64,000 nt of DNA from Desulfomonile sp963700305. GTDB lineage: Bacteria; Desulfobacterota; Desulfomonilia; Desulfomonilales; Desulfomonilaceae. A model generated the notes under the pieces. That model was not told the origin of the DNA and did not search any database. It saw nothing but the letters and a program-made list of their open reading frames with translations. Below, one piece after another: positions 31,675 through 41,239 of this stretch. The translations under genes and the position numbers were made by a program. Location of the stretch: positions 1 to 64,000 of the forward strand of contig CAVOXB010000022.1 of assembly GCA_963700305.1 (NCBI GenBank). Reading direction: 5' to 3'. Every line of letters starts with the position of its first letter. The first letter of the stretch is position 1.

Positions 31675-31700
31675 GATGTCATACAATAATGTATGACATC
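31675..31700. promoter_or_regulatory. Perfect palindromic site between divergent genes
   Basis: GATGTCATAC and GTATGACATC, separated by AATAAT, form a perfect 10-base inverted repeat in the 380-base region between the hypothetical gene (minus) and IclR gene 2 (plus). Position and form suit an operator. The rest of this AT-rich region holds no gene. Confidence 0.45.
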
Positions 31701-31830
31701 CGCTACAGAAAATCTGTGTCGTGACGTGATGCACTTCGCTTTTATAAACCCAACTTGGCCGTGGAAAAGCCACCGATGGTTATTATGTCACGACTTTTGT
31801 CTTGACTTGCCCCTTTTTTTGGGTGAAATT

Positions 31831-31861
31831 GTGTATAGAGAACTTAGTTCTGTACACATAA
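31831..31861. promoter_or_regulatory. Candidate IclR operator with AGAAC-TTA-GTTCT core
   Basis: AGAACTTAGTTCT is a perfect palindrome with a 3-base centre, and the flanks TGTGTA and TACACA extend the symmetry imperfectly. It ends 16-30 bases before the start of IclR gene 2. The left half TATAGAGAAC equals the element in front of IclR gene 1. Autoregulation by such sites is common in this family. Confidence 0.45.
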
Positions 31862-31876
31862 CTCTGAATATGTTTC

Positions 31877-32722
31877 ATGCCATTAAAGAACGATTCAGCT
31901 CAAATTAAACCCGATTACTCGTCCCTTGTTCCTGCTGTGGAGCAAGCATCACGAATTCTTATCGCTCTTGCTCAGGCCCCTGGGGGCAAGATGACGTTGA
32001 CAGAGATTTGCACTGCTGTGGGTATTCACAAGAGCAAGGGATACTCAATTTTGAACACTTTACAGCACTTCGCGTTCGTTCAACGATCTGCACAAGGGAA
32101 AACCTACTCTTTGGGGCCGGGGCTCCTGTTTTTGTCGAGCAAGATATTGGGCAACATGGACTTGCGCGAAGCGGTTGCTCCGGTTCTGCAAGAACTTGCT
32201 CGCCAAACTAATAGTACGGCTTTTCTCGGGTTAGTTTCAGATGATCATGTATTCGTGGTGGCTAAGGATGAGGGAACGCAGGACATCGGCGTGACTATAA
32301 GACTCGGCCACAGGTTTCCTATGGCCTGGGGCGCTCACGGAAAGGCAATTATGGCTTTTCTTCCGGATATTGAGCGTGAAAAAGTCTTGTCCGATGAGAA
32401 GTTGTATTTCCATGGGAATCGGGCGAAGTTTGATCCGGATCGTCTCAATCAAGAGATAGCTGAATGCCGAAAAACAGGATTCGCCATGGACGTGGGCGAC
32501 ATGAAAGGCGGCGTGGCAGCGGTGGCCTCGCCAGTGTTCGGACCTAGCGGGAAACTCATCGGATCTCTGGCAGTTGTTGGCACTTTTTCCAAGGACTTAG
32601 CGGAAACATATGGCTCAGACGTTGCTGTCGCTGCGAAACAATTTTCTGAGTCGATTGGTGGTGGTCCTCAACTGTCCTTTCCACAATCCACCGGCGCAAA
32701 GATGTTGGTTTTGGACACATAG
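31877..32722 (+). CDS. IclR-family transcriptional regulator, copy 2
   Basis: A 281-residue protein. Winged helix-turn-helix: LVPAVEQASRILIALAQAPG, then LTEICTAVGIHKSKGYSILN. Effector domain: LGHRFPMAWGAHGKAIMAFL and KGGVAAVASPVFGPSGKLIG. It ends 22 bases before the molybdoenzyme gene on the same strand, so it is probably the regulator of that operon (molybdoenzyme, ferredoxin subunit, CoA ligase). Confidence 0.85.
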   Translation: MPLKNDSAQIKPDYSSLVPAVEQASRILIALAQAPGGKMTLTEICTAVGIHKSKGYSILNTLQHFAFVQRSAQGKTYSLGPGLLFLSSKILGNMDLREAVAPVLQELARQTNSTAFLGLVSDDHVFVVAKDEGTQDIGVTIRLGHRFPMAWGAHGKAIMAFLPDIEREKVLSDEKLYFHGNRAKFDPDRLNQEIAECRKTGFAMDVGDMKGGVAAVASPVFGPSGKLIGSLAVVGTFSKDLAETYGSDVAVAAKQFSESIGGGPQLSFPQSTGAKMLVLDT

Positions 32723-32744
32723 CGCCCAAAACAGGAGGATTAGA

Positions 32745-34894
32745 GTGGCTGAATTCAAGTATTCCAACTCGGCTCGAGAAATGGAGGTCTATGGCTATGA
32801 TTCGATGGTCAAGAGCCATTGCCGCATGTGTCACGGGGGCTGCGGCGTGCTCGTGTACGTCAAAGACGGCAAGATCAAGAAGATAGCCGGTGACCCTGAC
32901 TGCCCGATAAATCACGGAACTCTCTGTGCGAAAGGCATTGCAGCCACTCAGCTTGTCTATCACCCTGATCGGCTCAAATATCCGGTAAAGCGGATAGGTC
33001 CGAAGGGCAGCGGAAAATGGGAACGAATAACTTGGGATGAAGCCTTGAGCAAAATTGCTGAACGAATGCTGAAATACAAAGAAGCCCACGGCGCCGAGTC
33101 GGTCGCCCTCGGATACGGAACAGGGAGAGAGAACGAGGCTGTGATCTATCGGTTCGCCAACCTGTTCGGCAGTCCAAACACCCTGACAGCCGGTCATTTC
33201 TGTTACGGGCCACGTATCGCCACAAGCATCATCACGTGCGGTTCCAATCCTATAGTGGATTACGAAAACCACCCAAAATGCATCATGGTGTGGGGCAACA
33301 ACGTCGTCATAAGTAATCCGGACTGTTACAAAGGAGAGCCGTTCTCTGTGGCTTTGGACGAGGGTGCAAAGCTTATCGTTGTTGACCCGAGATTCACACG
33401 AGCTGCGGCACGAGCCCATGTATGGCTGCAACTTAGGCCGGGGACCGATGCTGCTCTCGCACTGGGAATGGCCAACGTAATTGTCAATGAGCAGCTGTAT
33501 GACAAGAGAATTCGTCGAGAACTACGTCCATGGTTGGGAGCCTTTTGTGAAGCGGGTCAACGAATATCCATTGGATCGGGTCGAAGAGATAACATGGGTG
33601 CCAAAAGAAAAGATCAGCGGAGGCAGCGAGACTCTTTGCCACAACCAAGCCCGCAGCAATCCAATGGGGCGTAGCCATTGAACAACAGATCAATTGTGCA
33701 GACAACGACCGTGCGTTGATGTGCCTGATGGGGATCACTGGCAACATAGACAGGAAGGGAGGACAGGTATTATTCAAGCCTCCGAACATTAGGAACGTGG
33801 GCCAATTCGGGGCCCACGGTATGCTTTCGAGGGAGCAGCGGGACAAACGGTTAGGTAGTGACCAATTTCGCTTGGCAGGGCGTTTTGCCATAATAAATCC
33901 TAAATGTGTTTGGGACGCGATTCTTGATGAAAAACCTTATCCCGTGAAAATGCTTTTCCTCATCAGCTCGAATCCGGTTCTGACTCGAGCCAATGCCAAA
34001 GAGGTTTACCGAGCTCTCCAAAAGGTAGAATTCATGGCGGTAGCCGATTTCTTCATCACACCTACCGCCGAATTGGCAGACATCGTCTTGCCTGCGGCCA
34101 CATGGCTGGAAATGGACTACATCGCTGATTTCTGGAAACGTCATGGGTATATCCTTCCGAGAAGAAAAGTCGTTCAAATCGGTGAATGCCGCTCCGATCA
34201 TGAGATGCTCAATGATCTCGCTCACAGGGTGGGAATGGGAGAGCACTGGTGGGATGATTTCGAGCAAGGACTTGACTGGATTCTGGAGCCCATGGGGATT
34301 ACATGGCAGGATTTCAAAAAGATGGACTATTTGAGGGGTGAAGTGGCTTACGAAAAGTATCGAGAGGAGGGGTTTTCGACTCCCACCAGGAAGTTCGAGC
34401 TTTACTCAACAGCGCTCGAGAAAATGGGCTATGATCCGTTGCCCCAGTACCGTGAGACACCAGAAAGCCCGTACAGCACACCTGATACACACACCGATTA
34501 CCCTTACATACTCATTACGGGCAAGCGGCTCCCGGGATTTTTCCACACCGAAAATCGCCAAGTTTCGAGCCTGAGAGAGCTTCACAAGGACCCCATCGTA
34601 GACATTCATCCTGAGACGGCAAAGAAGGAAAAAATTAACGAGGGCGATTGGGTGGTCATCGAGTCTCCCAGGGGGAAAATCAGGCACCGTGCAAGATTAT
34701 TTATAGGTCTGGACCCAAGGGTTATCGCCGTTCAGCATGCATGGTGGTTTCCCGAAAAGCGAGATCCGGGACACGGTTGGGAGGAATCGAACGTCAACAT
34801 TCTTACGGACAATTCCTACAAGACCTGTGATCCCGCAATGGGAGCATCTTCGGTGAGAACGATTCTCTGCAAAATCTACCCGGAGAAAGCCTGA
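32745..34894 (+). CDS. Molybdopterin oxidoreductase, catalytic subunit, two frameshifts
   Basis: The GTG start at 32745 has ACAGGAGGATTA before it. There is no Tat signal, so the enzyme is cytoplasmic. CRMCHGGCGVLVYVKDGKIK and CPINHGTLCAKG give the four-cysteine [4Fe-4S] site. LTAGHFCYGPRIATSIITCG lies in the region of the Mo ligand. MVWGNNVVISNPDCYKGEPF and VDPRFTRAAARAHVWLQLRP bind the pterin; the C-terminal dinucleotide-binding part has YPYILITGKRLPGFFHTENR. Frameshifts near 33,505 and 33,645 restore one protein of about 715 residues. It belongs to the DMSO-reductase superfamily. With the ferredoxin subunit and a phenylacetate-CoA ligase downstream, a role in oxidation of an aromatic acyl-CoA (PadB-like) is plausible but inferred only from context. 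Confidence 0.75.
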
Positions 34895-34908
34895 AGGAGG
34901 CAGACGCA

Positions 34909-35400
34909 GTGGACAAGTTTACGCTGGTAATAGACGACGATTTGTGCTGGGGCTGCAAGACCTGTGAGGTGGCTTGCAAGCAGGAATACAACCATGAAAT
35001 TAAGTTTATTCATGTCCAGGAAGATGGGCCGACGCGGATAGGAGATAAGCTCGAATATTTTCACCGTCCAACAGTATGTCGTCATTGCGATGACCCTCCG
35101 TGCGTAGAAGCTTGCCCGGAAGAAGCCATCTCGAAGAGGGAGGATGGAATTGTAATTCTTGACGGCGATGCTTGCACGGGATGCCAAAGCTGTATCGACG
35201 CATGCCCGTATGACGCCATACGGTTCGACGAGACAAGACAGACAGCGCTCAAATGCAATCTCTGTCATCACAGGGTGGACAAGGGGCTCATCCCCGCTTG
35301 TGCGGATAATGTATGCCTCGCACACTGCATCTATTTTGGGAACCCGCTTTCGATCCAAGAGGTAATCAACAAAAAGAAGGAAAAAAGGCAGACGCAATAG
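34909..35400 (+). CDS. Four-cluster ferredoxin-like electron-transfer subunit
   Basis: A 163-residue protein with a GTG start 14 bases after the molybdoenzyme stop, preceded by GAAGGAGG. Cysteine sets: CWGCKTCEVACKQ, CRHCDDPPCVEACPEEAI, CTGCQSCIDACPYDAI and CNLCHHRVDKGLIPACADNV. This is the DmsB/NrfC/PadC arrangement that binds four [4Fe-4S] clusters and carries electrons from the molybdenum subunit. No membrane-anchor subunit follows, so the acceptor is probably soluble or encoded elsewhere. Confidence 0.85.
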   Translation: MDKFTLVIDDDLCWGCKTCEVACKQEYNHEIKFIHVQEDGPTRIGDKLEYFHRPTVCRHCDDPPCVEACPEEAISKREDGIVILDGDACTGCQSCIDACPYDAIRFDETRQTALKCNLCHHRVDKGLIPACADNVCLAHCIYFGNPLSIQEVINKKKEKRQTQ

Positions 35401-35468
35401 TCGATTCAAAAAATCTTAACGGGCGACTATCAGCTCTCGCTACCAAAAGAAGTAATAGGAGATCAATC

Positions 35469-36765
35469 ATGTCGCAAAGCCTGGCCGAAGAAAGACTGAC
35501 GCGAGAGGAAATGGCCGCCTTTCAGTTAGGAAAGCTGCGGCAGACTCTGCTCTACGCCAAAGACAATGTGGATTTCTACCGTCGCCTTTTTCACGAGCAC
35601 AACATAAACCCGCAAGACATTAACTCGTTGGATCAGATTACCCAGCTACCCTTTACCAAGAAATCCGATCTCGTGGACAACTACCCTTATGGAATGTGCG
35701 CGGTAAAACCTTCCGAGATAATCAGGCTTCACGCTTCGTCAGGAACCACAGGAAAACCTATCAACACTTATTATACGAGAAAAGATCAAGAAAATTGGCA
35801 GAAGTGCATGGAGCGAAACTGCCGAATTGCAGGGATCAATAAAGACGACGTATGCCAGATAGCTTTCAGGTACACTCTTTTCACTGGAGCTTTCGGCCAT
35901 CATCTTGGCGCTGAGAGTTGCGGAGCCATGGTTATCCCCACAAGCGCCGGGCAGACCGAGCGACAGATCATGATGATGCAGGATCTAAAGACCACGGTGC
36001 TCCATTGCACTCCATCATACGCCCTTGTGGTTGCGGAAAAGCTCAAGGAGTTGAGAATCGACCCGAACAGTCTTGCTTTGCGTCTTGGAATTCATGGTGC
36101 CAGAACCCATGTCCGAGGAGATGCGTCAGCATATAGAAGAAGGTCTCGGCGTAACTGCCCTCAGCGACTATGGGTTGACAGAGTTCGGTGGGCCGGGCGT
36201 GTCCGTAGAATGCCCCGTCAAATCCGGCTTTCATATCAATGAAGACTACTTCTATCCTGAAATCATCGATCCCAACACTCTTCATCCGCTTCCTCCCGGT
36301 GCAGTAGGCGAGCTTGTCTTTACCTCTTTACAAAAAGAAGCCATGCCGTTGATTCGCTACCGCACACGGGACGTCACTCATCTCATCTATGACAAGTGCG
36401 CATGCGGACGAACGCTGGTGCGCCATGGTTCTATCTTAGGGCGAACCGACGATATGCTTATAGTGGGAGGAGTAAACTTTTTTCCGTCTCAACTGGAAAG
36501 CATATTACTGGCCTTTTCACAGACTGCACCGCATTATGCCCTCCATTTGACCAAAAAGGGCCCTCTGGATGAGGTAGCTGCAGATATCGAGACTTTGCCC
36601 GAATTCTGGGGCCAGACAGGCGAAGGCACTTCGGAGCTGCTGACAAAAAAAATAGAAGCCAAAATCAAGGACATATTGGGATTCAGAATCCGCATTCGAC
36701 TGGTGTCACCAAATTCAGTGCCGCGATCTGAAGGGAAAAGCAAACGGGTTTTTGACGAACGCTAA
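35469..36765 (+). CDS. Phenylacetate-CoA ligase family enzyme (PaaK-like), copy 2, one frameshift
   Basis: Starts MSQSLAEERLTREEMAAFQL after AATAGGAGATCA, 68 bases after the ferredoxin subunit. RLHASSGTTGKPINTYYTRK is the AMP-binding loop, SDYGLTEFGGPGVSVEC and PLIRYRTRDVTHLIYDKC the later motifs, and GRTDDMLIVGGVNFFPSQLE the hinge. A one-base insertion near 36,100 (GGTGCCAGAACCC where GGTGCAGAACCC would give GAEP) splits the frame. Corrected length is about 430 residues. Together with the two preceding genes it probably activates and oxidises one aromatic acid. It is only distantly similar to copy 1. Confidence 0.8.
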
Positions 36766-36874
36766 TCATGACAGTAAGGATGGCTTCCCATACAAGGAGT
36801 TAAAATAACGCTGTCGACATGATGGCGTTAACAGCCTTGAGAATGCAGCGACATGGCGAAACATATTATTAGTA

Positions 36875-37010
36875 GCGGCCGGCGTCCCTGCCGGCCATCG
36901 TGTGCAAGGGAGCATCCGAATTCGCACGAAAACTTCACCTGCGTAGCGGAAGACTTCCTCAATGGCGAGCGGATGAAGGCCACCATCTGGCCGGCAGGGA
37001 CGCCGGCCGC
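36875..37010. repeat. Inverted repeat with 22-base GC-rich arms
   Basis: Arms 36875-36896 and 36989-37010 are exact reverse complements with the core GCCGGCGTCCCTGCCGGC, 92 bases apart. They lie in the gene-free stretch 36,766-37,257. This type of palindromic GC-rich unit is typical of dispersed intergenic repeats. Confidence 0.75.
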
Positions 37011-37079
37011 CACTATAGAGACCCCATACGGCTTTATTTTAACGCCGGTGGGATGGCTTCCCACGATTCGAGCAAGCTG

Positions 37080-37144
37080 TGGGGCAGCTTTCCAGCCTGC
37101 CTCTTTCAGAATGTCAATGATGGCAGGCAGGAAAGCCTGCCCCA
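37080..37144. repeat. Second inverted repeat, different sequence
   Basis: TGGGGCAGCTTTCCAGCC at 37080 and its near reverse complement GGAAAGCCTGCCCCA ending at 37144 form an imperfect inverted repeat with arms of about 22 bases. It lies directly after the previous one. Frames reading through it are not genes. Confidence 0.6.
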
Positions 37145-37257
37145 CGATAGCAGTCCAGCCTCCTGACAACTGATCGCTTGCCCCTCGGCGGTGATTTGTC
37201 TTGCAAGCATGGGGTCGGCATAATAAAATGAAGCTAAAATAATTGAAGGAAAAGAAT

Positions 37258-37509
37258 TTGGACGACCAGACAATACTAGCCAACTCCGAGAACTTCGGCA
37301 GCGTAACCGTTTGTCCTGGCGGCGTGGTACACGTAAATCTTCCTCACTGTAGTCTTAAATTCACTCCGCCGGATTTTGCCAAATTTTGCGAGCTTATAGG
37401 TAAAGCGAGACTCAATTTCGAGGCGCCCCGTAAGGGAACCGCAAAACCTCGCCTTCAGCTGGTGACTTCCGATCCGGAAGACACACCTTCTCCAGAGAAA
37501 TCTGAATAA
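37258..37509 (+). CDS. Small protein of unknown function
   Basis: About 83 residues from TTG 37258, which has GAAGGAAAAG at a fitting distance; the upstream TTG 37243 lacks this. The sequence FGSVTVCPGGVVHVNLPHCS then LKFTPPDFAKFCELIGKARL suggests a small alpha-beta domain with a hydrophilic tail. No family is recognised. Confidence 0.5.
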   Translation: MDDQTILANSENFGSVTVCPGGVVHVNLPHCSLKFTPPDFAKFCELIGKARLNFEAPRKGTAKPRLQLVTSDPEDTPSPEKSE

Positions 37510-37726
37510 TAGTCTGGGTTGCTTTTTTCTGTCAGCATTCTTGCTCTACTGAAGCTGCGCCATAAAGAGCCAGTTTCGGCTGCTGTCCTGGACTTGCTTT
37601 TCCCGGGTCGCTATCTTATAGTCTCCGTGCTTCGGCCTTACGAATTGTATGCCGGGCTCGAATCGCATCATGAAGCCGTCCCCAAGTAACGGCTTTCATA
37701 ATAAAATTTTCCAACGAGGTTGCACA

Positions 37727-38560
37727 ATGAAACGTATAGGGCTTCTTCTGATGCTTTTGGCAATCACTAGCGCCCCAGCTTTCGCCCAGGAAACACAACT
37801 TAAAGATGTTCTTGCAACTGTGGGAAACAACGCAATAACTCGTGAGATGCTCGAAAACATTATTTCAACGATTCCTGAGGAAAACCGAGTGCCCTTCCTC
37901 ACTCCAGACGGCAGGAAAAAGATACTCGATGAGGTAGTGGCGTTTACGCTTTTGGCCGAGGCAGCCAAAAAAGAAGGGCTCGACAAAGATCCTGCTATAA
38001 AGACTCGCCTTGATTATGCTCAAACTGAATATTTGGCGAGAGAATACTCTCGCCGCGAGCTGGCCAAAAGCCCGCAGCTGACCGAACGAGAACTCGAAGC
38101 CTTCTACAAAGAGCATATTTCCGAATTTAAGCCACCGGAAGAAATCCAGGCGCGACATATTCTGGTGAAGACGGAGTCAGAAGCAAACAAAGTCCTGGAG
38201 CAGGCAAAATCCGGAAAGGATTTCGCTGAACTGGCGAAAAAACATTCAATTGATCCGGCAGGCCAAAGAGGCGGAAAGCTTGAATTGCAGGACGGGCGTG
38301 ATTGGCTGCCCAGAGGGACCTTCGAGAAATCCTTTGAGCATGTAGTGTTCAAAATTCCCAAAGGAGAAATCGGAGGACCCGTTAAGACCCAGTTCGGATG
38401 GCACATAATCAAAGTGGAAGATCGTAGAGCACCCGAAACTCTTTCATTCGTGCAAGTTAGAGCCATGATCAAGAACCGACTTCAGGAACAGAAGAATAAT
38501 CAAATGCACAATCAATTGACTGAGCAAGCCAAGAAAAGCATCCCCGTTGTAATCAAGTAA
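37727..38560 (+). CDS. Periplasmic parvulin-type peptidyl-prolyl isomerase
   Basis: ATG 37727 gives a signal peptide (MKRIGLLLMLLAITSAPAFA, cut before QETQ). An N-terminal helical chaperone-like part (residues about 25-140) is followed by a parvulin domain: IQARHILVKTESEANKVLEQ, DFAELAKKHSIDPAGQRGGK and TQFGWHIIKVEDRR. It assists folding of exported proteins, as SurA/PpiC/PrsA do. Total 277 residues, one isomerase domain. Its TAA overlaps a possible ATG of the next gene (TAATG). Confidence 0.85.
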   Translation: MKRIGLLLMLLAITSAPAFAQETQLKDVLATVGNNAITREMLENIISTIPEENRVPFLTPDGRKKILDEVVAFTLLAEAAKKEGLDKDPAIKTRLDYAQTEYLAREYSRRELAKSPQLTERELEAFYKEHISEFKPPEEIQARHILVKTESEANKVLEQAKSGKDFAELAKKHSIDPAGQRGGKLELQDGRDWLPRGTFEKSFEHVVFKIPKGEIGGPVKTQFGWHIIKVEDRRAPETLSFVQVRAMIKNRLQEQKNNQMHNQLTEQAKKSIPVVIK

Positions 38561-41226
38561 TGGGTTTGGGTCTTTTCCTGGGGGATTTCATGCTAGGAAC
38601 TGCTGGTCCGGCCTCGAAGCGTTTTGGTTTATTCGTGGCGATGTATGCATCGTTGCTCTTTTTTTGCGGCTCTCAGACTGTCATTTCCGCGGCAGGACCA
38701 TCAATATCTGCTGAGGCCCCTTCTGCTAAAGACTTCGTCGCTCCGGGGGAAATAGTAAATTCCTTGGGAATGCGTATGACCCTGCTCCGGCCCGGGGTCT
38801 TCGTGATGGGGACTTCTCCTGCGGAACTCCGGCGCATCCAGAATGAATGGTCTGTGGAAGACTCCCTGATCCAGCCAGAAAGTCCGGCTCACGAGGTAAA
38901 CATAACCAAGCCTTTTCTAATGGGTAAATATCCTGTGACAGTGGGGCAATTCAAGAAATTCGTTAGAGAGAGCGGCTATAGGACTGTTGCTGAAAAGCAA
39001 GGTTGGGGTTGGGTCTATGACGATACGAGAAAGCACTGGACGAAAAAGACCGGTGCATCCTGGAGGAGTCCGGGCACACTGATAGAGGACGATTATCCTG
39101 TGACTCTCGTCTGTCACGCGGATGGTGAAGCCTTCTGCAATTGGTTGAGCAAGAGCGAAGGCCGGCAGTATTCGCTACCCACGGAAGCCCAGTGGGAATA
39201 CGCTGCACGAGGCGGTAAGCAAGGTGAGCGCTTCCCGTGGGGAAACGACTACCCCGACGGCAAAAAACTCAACCTCGCTGATCGCAGGGCACATTTGCCC
39301 TGGGCGGATCGGACTATTGACGATGGCTACAGCGGAGTAGCGCCTGTAGGAAACTACGCACCGAACGGATACTGGCTTTACGATGTGACAGGAAACGTGT
39401 GGCAACCGTGCTCTGATTACTTCGATCCGAAAATCTATGAATCCAGGGTTGCACAGGCGGCAGCAGATCCAACCGGCCCCGCGGCAGGGAAGACCAAAGT
39501 CATTAGAGGTGGAAACTGGGCCTTTGACGCTGGAATAGCCAGAACTGCTTTTCGTTTCGGAGTAGACCCTGATTTGTGCACAGACATGTCGGGGCTGCGA
39601 GTTGTCGCGGCTGTACTGCCCGGAGACGAATCGGCTTCTAAACAGGTTGCAGAGCGCTCGCTCAATGATGAAAACCTAGCTCGGCTTCTGGAACAGGTGA
39701 AGGAACTGGTCGTGAGGGGAAAAAGGCTTGAAGCTCGTAAGCTAGTCGAAGAGTTCACAGTGGCAAGTTCGAGAATTGCTCTGGATAAGCCCACAGCCTT
39801 TGCCAAGAATCTTCTGAATTCAGTTATAGATGTTACCGAAGATAAGGGCCTCCAGTCATTCAGAACTCGCTCGGAATGAATATGGTTCGCATTCCCGCCG
39901 GCAACTTTGTGATGGGAAGTTCTGAAAGCGATATTGCATGGGCCATGGGCACACTCGCTCAGGGCCAACCGGTTTCGCTGGAAAACGAATATCCGTTTCA
40001 CAAAGTTCGCATTTCCCGACCATTCTACATTTCTTCCAACGAAGTCACTGTGGGACAATTCCGAAAATTCGTGGAGGAAACCGGGTATGTGACGGATGGA
40101 GAAGACGCGAAGGGCGGCCAGACCTTCAACGCCCAGAATCGTCGCTTCGAGAAGAAAGACGGCACGTCATGGAAGAATCCCGGTTGGACTGTAACCTCGG
40201 ACATGCCGGTAAGCATGGCTTCTTACAATGATGCCCAAGCGTTCGTCGAATGGCTCTCCGCTAAAGAAAAGCTGCCTTACAAGCTTCCTACCGAGGCTCA
40301 ATGGGAATACGCTGCACGGGGAGGACTGCCTAATGCGCCGTTCCCGTGGGGAGATCAGCTGCCTGACGGCCGCAGGGCCAATTATGCAGATAAGAGCACC
40401 GATTTTGAGTGGCGCGACCGGACTGCAGATGACGGGCACAAATATGTCGCACCGGTAGGCAATTACGAGCCAAATGGATACGGCCTCTACGATATGGCGG
40501 GAAACGTCCTGGAGTGGGTCCGAGATTATTACGGAGAAGATTACTACAAATTCAGCCCTGAAATCGATCCCGAAGGGCCCGGTCACGGTGAATTTCGCGT
40601 TATGAAAGGCGGGGAATGGACTTTCGGCCCTGTGAACCTCAGATGCGCTTTTCGGGGTTGGTCCAGACCTGACATGGCATTTCAGGAACGGGGGATTCAG
40701 GGTGGCAATAGACTTTGGCAACGCCGTGCGTCCCTTCCACTTCGCTTCTGATTTTCTGACCAAGGTGTGGACTCCTGACTCAGACCAAAAAGCCGTGGCC
40801 ACGGCTGTGGCAAAAGACGAGGAACGCAGCAAACAGACCACGAGCCGGGTGCCTCGTGCCCCCGAAAAAAAGCTAGTCAACCCGGCCGTGAAAGGGCTCC
40901 TAGTGATTAATTTCTCACCCAAATCAGATGCCAAGAAACTGGGTATGATCAAGGGCGACATAATCATAGAGTACGATGGCGCAAGAGATCTTACGACGGA
41001 CAAGTTCCTCGCGATGACTGCGGTATCAAGGCGCGATAAAACCCGACCTCTGGTGATTTTCGTTCGCGATGGATACGAATACTCGGTTAGAGTAAGCCCT
41101 GGTTTCATTGGAATATCCGTCATGGACACTGTCGTGCGAGGACCGTTCAAGCGTCAAGAACCGCGGCAGGAACACGTTCCTGATGATGACATGGACAAGA
41201 AATCAAAGTCGCTTGATTGGACATAA
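38560..41226 (+). CDS. Secreted double formylglycine-generating-enzyme-like protein with C-terminal PDZ domain
   Basis: Two SUMF1/FGE-like (FGE-sulfatase) modules in tandem: NSLGMRMTLLRPGVFVMGTS ... LPTEAQWEYAARGGKQGERF ... VIRGGNWAFDAGIARTAFRF, and QNSLGMNMVRIPAGNFVMGS ... LPTEAQWEYAARGGLPNAPF ... VMKGGEWTFGPVNLRCAFRG. A PDZ domain follows (NPAVKGLLVINFSPKSDAKK, LGMIKGDIIIEYDG). The frame breaks near 39,855, where one extra C restores QNSLGM upstream of the apparent second start, and near 40,690 in a G run. One protein of about 885 residues is therefore likely. Signal peptide: ATG 38590 (MLGTAGPASKRFGLFVAMYA) is preceded by GGGGGAT. Both modules lack the paired active-site cysteines of true FGE, so sulfatase activation is doubtful. 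Confidence 0.7.
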
Positions 41227-41239
41227 TTAGGATTAGCTT

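Noticed and set aside
36853..37173. Open frame of about 106 residues on the plus strand
   Set aside because: It is formed by the two inverted repeats in the gene-free region and has no ribosome binding site or conserved pattern.
38560..41226. FGE-like protein as the activator of the sulfatase in the same window
   Set aside because: The modules lack the active-site cysteine pair and the genes are 20 kb apart in different operons.
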